Positions 58,911-64,000 of a stretch of DNA of 64,000 nt are shown piece after piece; the first letter of the stretch is position 1, and every line of letters begins with the position of its first letter. The stretch comes from VRUE01 sp963729995 (GTDB lineage: Bacteria > Actinomycetota > Thermoleophilia > Solirubrobacterales > 70-9). The DNA lies in contig CAVSPF010000001.1 of assembly GCA_963729995.1 (NCBI GenBank), positions 248,001 to 312,000 on the forward strand, given 5' to 3'. Under the pieces are notes generated by a model. It made no database searches and had not been told where the DNA came from. It saw only the letters and a list, made by a program, of their open reading frames with translations. The position numbers and the translations under genes were made by a program.

Positions 58911-59939
58911 ATGAGACGTGTCGGGATGATGATGCTGGGAACGGGAGCTGTGGCGCTCGTCGTCGTCGGACTGATTGCCGTGCCAAGCGGCGCCGCCCAG
59001 GCCCCGGTTGCGCACGCCTCGGCCTGCGCCCGCGCGACGAACATCGAGGCCATCGTCGACGACTCGGGCTCGATGTCGGTCACCGACCCCAATCGCCTCC
59101 GTGTCCAGGCGCTCGACCTGCTGATCAGCACGCTCAGCCCCTCCACGCAGCTCGGCGCCGTCGAGTTCGGCTCCGAACTCTTCGAACAGCCCGCCGCCGA
59201 CACGGTCTTCAAGCCGGAGCCGGTCGGGCCGAACGCGACGGCGATGAAGACGGCGCTCGACCAGAAGATCCACGCCGACAATGGCGCGACCGACTACAAC
59301 GCCGCTTTCGCCCAGTCCGACGCCGACAACCCGAACGCCGACGCACGAATCTTCCTCACCGACGGCGGCCACGACGTCGGCACCTATAACGAAGCTCACC
59401 TGATCCACAGGGTGCCGACCTATGTGGTCGGCTTCAGTTCCGGGATAGCGTCGACCGAAGACCAGGAACGCCTGAAGAAGATCGCCGCCGACACGGGCGG
59501 CCGGTACTTCCCGCTCGAAGACTCCAGCCAGCTGCAGTCGGTGATGAACAACATCGCCGCCGCGCTCACCTGCCAAACGCCGCCGCGCCAGTTCACCGAC
59601 CAGCTCGCACAGGGCCAGAGCAAATCGCACAGCGCCGCGATCGGCGCCGCGACGAAATCGGTTCAGGTCACGCTCACCTGGGCCAGCCCGCTCGACAAAT
59701 TCAAGGTCTCCGGGCTGAAACTGGTCGGCCGGGGTGGCACGCTCGCAGTTGCGTCGTCGCGCCACCGCAAGCCGAGCAAGCTGAAGGTCACCACGACCAC
59801 GAGCGCCACCTTCACAGTGCTCAAGGTCTCACGACTGAAGAAGGGCACGCTCCGCTTCTCGGTGAAGGCGACAGAGGTCGGCTCCGGCGCACCGAAGGCG
59901 ACCCTCACCACCCAGGTCAGCCAGAGCTCGCACAGGTAG
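58911..59939 (+). CDS. secreted von Willebrand factor type A protein
   Basis: ATG at 58911 follows GGGAGGAG. The 342-residue protein has a signal peptide (MMMLGTGAVALVVVGLIAVPSGAAQA), a VWA domain with the MIDAS D50-DSGS (DxSxS), and FLTDGGHDVG near 144-153. A C-terminal beta-rich domain of about 110 residues follows, rich in Lys, Ser and Thr. It would bind a ligand through Mg2+ at the cell surface. No partner is coded beside it. Confidence 0.82.
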   Translation: MRRVGMMMLGTGAVALVVVGLIAVPSGAAQAPVAHASACARATNIEAIVDDSGSMSVTDPNRLRVQALDLLISTLSPSTQLGAVEFGSELFEQPAADTVFKPEPVGPNATAMKTALDQKIHADNGATDYNAAFAQSDADNPNADARIFLTDGGHDVGTYNEAHLIHRVPTYVVGFSSGIASTEDQERLKKIAADTGGRYFPLEDSSQLQSVMNNIAAALTCQTPPRQFTDQLAQGQSKSHSAAIGAATKSVQVTLTWASPLDKFKVSGLKLVGRGGTLAVASSRHRKPSKLKVTTTTSATFTVLKVSRLKKGTLRFSVKATEVGSGAPKATLTTQVSQSSHR

Positions 59940-59974
59940 AGCGATCCGGCTCGCGATAAGGCGCCTACTCACTT

Positions 59975-61294
59975 TTGCCAGATATTGTCCGCAGAGCCTT
60001 GACGGTGGGCCGGCGGTCGCGTACCGTCGCGCCGGTGCTGCGCCGGGTCACAGCCATCGCCGCGGGAGTCGGAGCCCCTGTCCTGCTCGCCGGGCTGCTT
60101 CTTGCCACGAGCGCGGGGGCGACAGAATCGGCGCAGACGCAGGTGAACGAACACGTCTGCGGCATCCCAGCCGCCGGCCGCGCGGGCTGCTTTGCCATTC
60201 GCCACAACCGGGCCGGCGGCAATAAGCCGGGCACCAGCAACCTGTCGGCGGTCAGCTACGGCGCCACTGAACTTCAGGCAGCCTACGGGCTGAGCGGGGC
60301 GGTGAAAACCAACGGCGGCGGCAAGACGGTGGCGATCGTCGACGCCTACAACGACCCCAGTGCCTACGCCGACCTGGCGCACTACCGGGCCGAAGAGGGC
60401 CTGGCTGCGATCGGCGAATGCGCCCCCGCCGCACTGGCCACTTCGAGCGGCCCCTGCTTCGCCAAGGTCAACCAGTCCGGAGAAGCCGGCTCCTATCCCA
60501 ACGGCAACACGGGCTGGGGGCAGGAGATCTCGCTCGACCTGGACATGGTCTCGGCGACTTGCCCTCACTGCAACATCCTGCTGGTCGAGGCCAACACCAA
60601 CAGCTACGAAAACCTGGCGACGGCGGTCGACACCGCGGCAAAATTCAGCCCGGTGGCGATCGGCAACTCCTACGGCGGCAGTGAGTTCAGGTCGGAGGCC
60701 GCATTCGCCACCGCCCACTACGCCCATGAAGGGGTCGCCATCACCGCCTCCTCCGGCGACAGCGGTTACGGCGTCGAGTTTCCCGCCGCCGCGGCAAGCG
60801 TGATCGCGGTTGGCGGCACCTCGCTGCGGCAGAGCAGCGGTGCCTGGACCCAGACGGTCTGGAGCGGCAGCGGCAGCGGCTGCTCGGCCTACATCCCCAA
60901 GCCCGGTTGGCAGACCGATCCCAGCTGCTCGCGGCGCACCGTCACCGATGTCGCGGCGGTCGCCGACCCCAACACCGGCGTCAAGGTTTACGACACCTAC
61001 GGAGCGTCCGGCTGGCTGGTCTTCGGCGGCACCAGCGCCTCCGCCCAGATCGTCGCCGGCGTCTACGGACTGGCCGGCCATGGAGCAAGCAACGCCAACG
61101 CCCTTTATGGAAATGGCTCGATCAAATTCGGCTCTTCCAACGGCAACCTGTACGACGTCACCAGCGGCTCCAACGGCTCCTGCACGGGCCGGGGGCGCCT
61201 CGCCAACCAGAGTCTCGCCTACCTATGCACGGGCGAGACGGGTTACGACGGCCCGACCGGCATGGGCACGCCGCGCAACATCACGGCCTTCTGA
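59975..61294 (+). CDS. sedolisin-type (S53) serine protease, secreted
   Basis: The 439-residue protein has a signal peptide (about residues 22-50) and no long propeptide. The catalytic residues are visible: E184 and D188 in WGQEISLDLD, oxyanion D262 in SSGDSGYG, and S354 in FGGTSASAQIV. Sedolisins usually work at acid pH. Two cysteine pairs are probable. TTG at 59975 is used; GTG at 60005 is another possible start. It follows the VWA gene by 35 bases but a promoter may lie between them. Confidence 0.85.
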   Translation: MPDIVRRALTVGRRSRTVAPVLRRVTAIAAGVGAPVLLAGLLLATSAGATESAQTQVNEHVCGIPAAGRAGCFAIRHNRAGGNKPGTSNLSAVSYGATELQAAYGLSGAVKTNGGGKTVAIVDAYNDPSAYADLAHYRAEEGLAAIGECAPAALATSSGPCFAKVNQSGEAGSYPNGNTGWGQEISLDLDMVSATCPHCNILLVEANTNSYENLATAVDTAAKFSPVAIGNSYGGSEFRSEAAFATAHYAHEGVAITASSGDSGYGVEFPAAAASVIAVGGTSLRQSSGAWTQTVWSGSGSGCSAYIPKPGWQTDPSCSRRTVTDVAAVADPNTGVKVYDTYGASGWLVFGGTSASAQIVAGVYGLAGHGASNANALYGNGSIKFGSSNGNLYDVTSGSNGSCTGRGRLANQSLAYLCTGETGYDGPTGMGTPRNITAF

Positions 61295-61320
61295 GCGTTT
61301 CCTCCGATTCATGATCGAGG

Positions 61321-61340
61321 CCGACTCGGGATAGAGTCGG
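61321..61340. promoter_or_regulatory. 7-bp palindrome at the promoter of a membrane-protein gene
   Basis: CCGACTC and GAGTCGG with a 6-base spacer. TAGAGT (61332-61337), 10 bases before the ATG at 61348, overlaps the right arm, so a bound regulator would block it. Confidence 0.35.
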
Positions 61341-61347
61341 GCTCTCG

Positions 61348-61989
61348 ATGCTTGCGGTCACCGACTTCACGGTCCAGGCGCAGCGATTGCTGCGCGACCA
61401 GACGCAGTTCAAGTGGTACGTCGTCACGCTGCTCATCCTCGTCCTCTACGTCTATGCGGTCGAGGTCGAGCGACGTCGCTGGGACGTGATCCTCGCCGGC
61501 CTTGCCTTCTGGCTCGCCGACTGGATCAACGAGATCGCCAACTCGCTGGTCCTCCACTTCAGCCACCGCGCCGCACTCTGGACCACGACCGGCCCCACGG
61601 CCTACCTGATCCTGATCGGGTTGACGATCGAGATCTCGCTGATGTTCGCGATCTCCGGGATCGTCTTCGCGAAAACCCTGCCCGAGGACCGGCGGGCGAA
61701 GCTGCTCGGGCTGCCGAACCGGCTGACGATCGCGCTCGGCTTCTCGATCTTCGCCGTCTTCGTCGAGGTGCTGCTCCACGGCACCGGCTACTTTCACTGG
61801 GAGTACTGGTGGTGGAACTTCCCCTTCGTCTTCCCGATCGTCATCTTCGGATACCTCTGGTTCTTCCTCATCGCCGCTTACGTGTATGACCTCCCAGACA
61901 ACCGGCGGCGGTTGCGGGTGGTTGGCGCCATGGCGACCCTGGTCGCCATGGCGCTGGTCGTCTTCGGTCCCGTGCTCGGCTGGATCTAG
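61348..61989 (+). CDS. integral membrane protein, unknown function
   Basis: The 213-residue protein has about six membrane helices starting near residues 22, 45, 80, 128, 155 and 190. Features are WDVILAGLAFWLADWINEIANSL near 48-70 and the Trp-rich FHWEYWWWNFPFVFPI near 150-165. I recognise no family or function. A palindrome lies in its promoter region. Confidence 0.65.
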   Translation: MLAVTDFTVQAQRLLRDQTQFKWYVVTLLILVLYVYAVEVERRRWDVILAGLAFWLADWINEIANSLVLHFSHRAALWTTTGPTAYLILIGLTIEISLMFAISGIVFAKTLPEDRRAKLLGLPNRLTIALGFSIFAVFVEVLLHGTGYFHWEYWWWNFPFVFPIVIFGYLWFFLIAAYVYDLPDNRRRLRVVGAMATLVAMALVVFGPVLGWI

Positions 61990-62029
61990 CGCGGCGACAA
62001 CAGCGTAGGCCGCCCCAGCGGTGCTCCGC

Positions 62030-63643
62030 TCAGGAGCGAGAGCGAGCGGCAGCGACGTCGGTTGCGATGATCCGCTCCTCCGGCGTGCCGCCGCCGGCCG
62101 CCTCCTCGACGCTCAGCTCGGATGAGTGGGTGAGCGTGGTGCGCAGCGGGACCTCCTTCAGGAACCAGGAGAGGAGGAAGGGGACCGCCGCCATCGCCAC
62201 GCCAAAGAGGAAGACGCCGTGCAGGGCGTTCGCGAAGGCCTGCAGGAACGCTTCGTGCACGTGCGGGGGAAGGTGACTCGCCTGCTGCGGGTTGAGGTGG
62301 ACGCCGCTGCCCAGCTTGGCGGTGACCGCGTGCGGCAGCCCCGCCAGCTCGGCGCTCAGCCGCGAGGCGAAGATGGCCCCGAAGATCGCGACGCCGAAGG
62401 AGCCGCCGACTGAGCGGAAGAAGGTGGCGGTCGAGGTGGCGACGCCGATCTCCTGCGGGCGGGCGTTGTTCTGGACGACGAGCACGAGCACCTGCATCAC
62501 GAGGCCGATCCCGATGCCGACGACGAGCATGTAGACGGAGGCCAGCCAGGGCGCGGTGTCCACGCGCAGCAGCGAGAGCAGGAACATGCCGACGATCAGG
62601 ATCGCGGTGCCGGCGATCGGGAAGGCCCTGTAGCGGCCGATGCGCGTGATCGCCCGGCCGGAGGCGATCGAGGCGACGAGAAGGCCGGCCATTAACGGCA
62701 GCATCCGCAGCCCGGAGCTGGTCGGGCTGGCGCCGTAGACGAGCTGGAGGAAGAGCGGGATGAAGATGATCGCGCCGAACATCGCCATCCCGATCGCGAA
62801 GCCCATCGCGCTCGCGACGTCGAAGACACGCGAGCGGAAGAGGCTGAGCGGCAGGACCGGCTCGGTGGCGCGAGACTCCTGCCGGACGAAGAGGGCGAGC
62901 AGGATGACGCCGGCGGCGCCGAGGCCGAGGATCGTCGACGAGCCCCAGGCGTACTGGTTGCCGCCCCACGTCGTCATCAGGATCAGGGCGCTGACCCCTC
63001 CCGCGAGCAGGGTCACGCCGAGGACGTCGATCCGGTGGGGCCTGTGCGGGGCGTGCAGGTGGAGGCGAAGCGCGACGATCGCGATCGCGACCGCGCCGAT
63101 TGGCATGTTCACGTAGAAGACCCAGCGCCAGGAGAGGTTGTCGACGAAGAAGCCGCCCAGCAGCGGCCCGATCACCGAGGCGACCGCGAAGACTGAGCCG
63201 ATCAGCCCCATGTAACGGCCGCGCTGGCGCGGCGGCACGACGTCGGCGATGATCGCCTGCGCGCCGACCATCAGGCCGCCGGCGCCGATCCCCTGCAGGG
63301 CGCGGAAGCCGATCAGCTCGAGCATCGACTGGCTCAGCCCGGCGAGCATCGAGCCGGCGAGGAAGATCAGGATCGCCGCCATGAATACGGGCTTGCGCCC
63401 GGCCATGTCGCCGAGCTTCCCGTACACCGGCGTCGAGATCGTCGATGCGAGCAGGTAGGAGGTCACCACCCAGGAGAGGTGGTTGAGCCCGCCGAGGTCG
63501 CCGACGATCGTCGGCAGCGCCGTTGAGACGATCGTCTGGTCGAGGGCGGCCAGGAACATGCCGAGCATCAGCGCCGCGAACACCGTCCGCAGCGCCCGCC
63601 CGCTCAGGCCTTCGTCGTGCATCGCGCTCAGCTCGTCTGTCAT
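62030..63643 (-). CDS. MFS drug efflux transporter, DHA2 (EmrB/QacA) family
   Basis: The 537-residue protein has fourteen helices. Motifs are LGMFLAALDQTIVSTALPTIVGDL near residues 27-50, the motif A loop GKLGDMAGRKPV near 76-87, RALQGIGAGG near 116-125 and GPLLGGFF near 161-168 (motif C). It exports drugs or lipophilic compounds with protons. ATG at 63643 overlaps the MerR gene stop (ATGA), so this regulator probably controls it. Confidence 0.92.
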   Translation of the reverse strand: MTDELSAMHDEGLSGRALRTVFAALMLGMFLAALDQTIVSTALPTIVGDLGGLNHLSWVVTSYLLASTISTPVYGKLGDMAGRKPVFMAAILIFLAGSMLAGLSQSMLELIGFRALQGIGAGGLMVGAQAIIADVVPPRQRGRYMGLIGSVFAVASVIGPLLGGFFVDNLSWRWVFYVNMPIGAVAIAIVALRLHLHAPHRPHRIDVLGVTLLAGGVSALILMTTWGGNQYAWGSSTILGLGAAGVILLALFVRQESRATEPVLPLSLFRSRVFDVASAMGFAIGMAMFGAIIFIPLFLQLVYGASPTSSGLRMLPLMAGLLVASIASGRAITRIGRYRAFPIAGTAILIVGMFLLSLLRVDTAPWLASVYMLVVGIGIGLVMQVLVLVVQNNARPQEIGVATSTATFFRSVGGSFGVAIFGAIFASRLSAELAGLPHAVTAKLGSGVHLNPQQASHLPPHVHEAFLQAFANALHGVFLFGVAMAAVPFLLSWFLKEVPLRTTLTHSSELSVEEAAGGGTPEERIIATDVAAARSRS

Positions 63644-64000
63644 CGCCGCGCCTCGCTGGCGCCGAGCTTCCGCATACGCTCCCGCAGCCGCTTGCGCTTG
63701 GCCAGCAGCTCCTGCTCCAGGCGGGCGATCTCGTCGCGCCGTCGCCGCGCCAGCTCGAGCTGACGGTCGATGTGCCCGAGCGCCTCGTCGAGGATCTGGC
63801 GGCGGCGGACCGGGTCCTCGGCCGCGCTGTGCCACTCGCGGCGCAGGGCGGCGCGGGCGCCCTCGGCCTCGACCAGCTCCTTCAGCTCCTCCAGCGATAC
63901 CCCGAGCAGGTCCTTCAACCGCAGCAGCTCGGTGAGCCGCTCGACGTCGACCTCCGCGTAGGTGCGGTGGGAGCCGGGCTCGCGGCCGCTCGCCGCGGGC
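63640..64000 (-). CDS. MerR-family regulator, 5' end outside window
   Basis: The frame is open to the right edge. The visible residues include SHRTYAEVDVERLTELLRLKDLLGVSLEELKEL, the second half of a MerR DNA-binding domain, followed by a long charged coiled coil (DRQLELARRRRDEIARLEQELLAKRKRLRERMRK). No cysteine or metal-binding loop is seen, so it is a drug- or signal-responsive MerR. The winged helix N terminus lies beyond the edge. Confidence 0.85.
   Translation of the reverse strand, partial: PAASGREPGSHRTYAEVDVERLTELLRLKDLLGVSLEELKELVEAEGARAALRREWHSAAEDPVRRRQILDEALGHIDRQLELARRRRDEIARLEQELLAKRKRLRERMRKLGASEARR

Overview
The window looks like the replication-origin region of a high-GC Actinomycetota chromosome, most likely a deep lineage such as Thermoleophilia/Solirubrobacterales. 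That placement is an inference from three things: the GC-rich codon use with many GTG and TTG starts, the rpmH-dnaA-dnaN-recF-gyrB-gyrA order with rnpA-yidD-yidC-jag-rsmG-parA-parB on the other side, and the actinobacterial fhaA-fhaB-pstP-rodA-pbpA-pknB cluster. No insertion sequence, prophage, rRNA or CRISPR array was seen. One tRNA (Ile, GAT) is present.

Layout. 1-8.6 kb: the end of an ABC-2 permease gene, a YmdB-type phosphodiesterase, a translation-coupled phosphatase/membrane-glycosyltransferase pair, a PLP aminotransferase coupled to a divergent D-Ala-D-Ala-ligase-like enzyme, and a bifunctional nuclease. 8.6-24.1 kb: the origin region, with leftward tRNA-Ile, parB, parA, rsmG, jag, yidC, yidD, rnpA, rpmH and rightward dnaA, dnaN, recF, a DciA-like gene, gyrB (carrying a 571-residue intein) and gyrA. 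24.1-27.7 kb: an HNH protein, pheA, a membrane-anchored protein and a divergent Ser/Thr kinase. 27.8-37.5 kb: the growth and division signalling cluster (two FHA proteins, PP2C phosphatase, RodA, PBP, PASTA kinase, Ddl) facing a second kinase with an exported sensor-like domain. 37.6-40.1 kb: dedA-uppP-purM. 40.1-52.1 kb: a surface-polysaccharide locus (CapD-like epimerase, LytR_C protein, O-antigen ligase, flippase, three glycosyltransferases, initiating sugar transferase, GNAT and FemAB-like transferases). 52.1-64 kb: a frameshifted DUF3105 gene, hydrolase, metF, enoyl-CoA hydratase with TetR regulator, UDP-sugar dehydrogenase, cation efflux, a secreted VWA protein, a sedolisin protease, a membrane protein and an MFS/MerR pair.

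How the genes work together. The 27-40 kb block is a cell-envelope module: kinases PknB and its paralogue, opposed by PstP, read through FHA proteins, would tune RodA/PBP, while Ddl and UppP supply peptidoglycan precursors and recycle undecaprenyl phosphate. The 40-52 kb block makes, flips and ligates a surface glycan on the same lipid carrier.

The most interesting signals are not extra genes. They are: an intein in the GyrB TOPRIM site with a DNA-binding-like insert and a non-standard last dipeptide; near-perfect inverted repeats at gene ends and, in-frame, inside surface-glycan genes; a switch from GAG to GAA glutamate codons where proteins cross the membrane; an fhaA that appears to start with ATC; a two-base frameshift in an AG tract; and many start codons lying 6-8 bases after a -10-like box (probable leaderless mRNAs).
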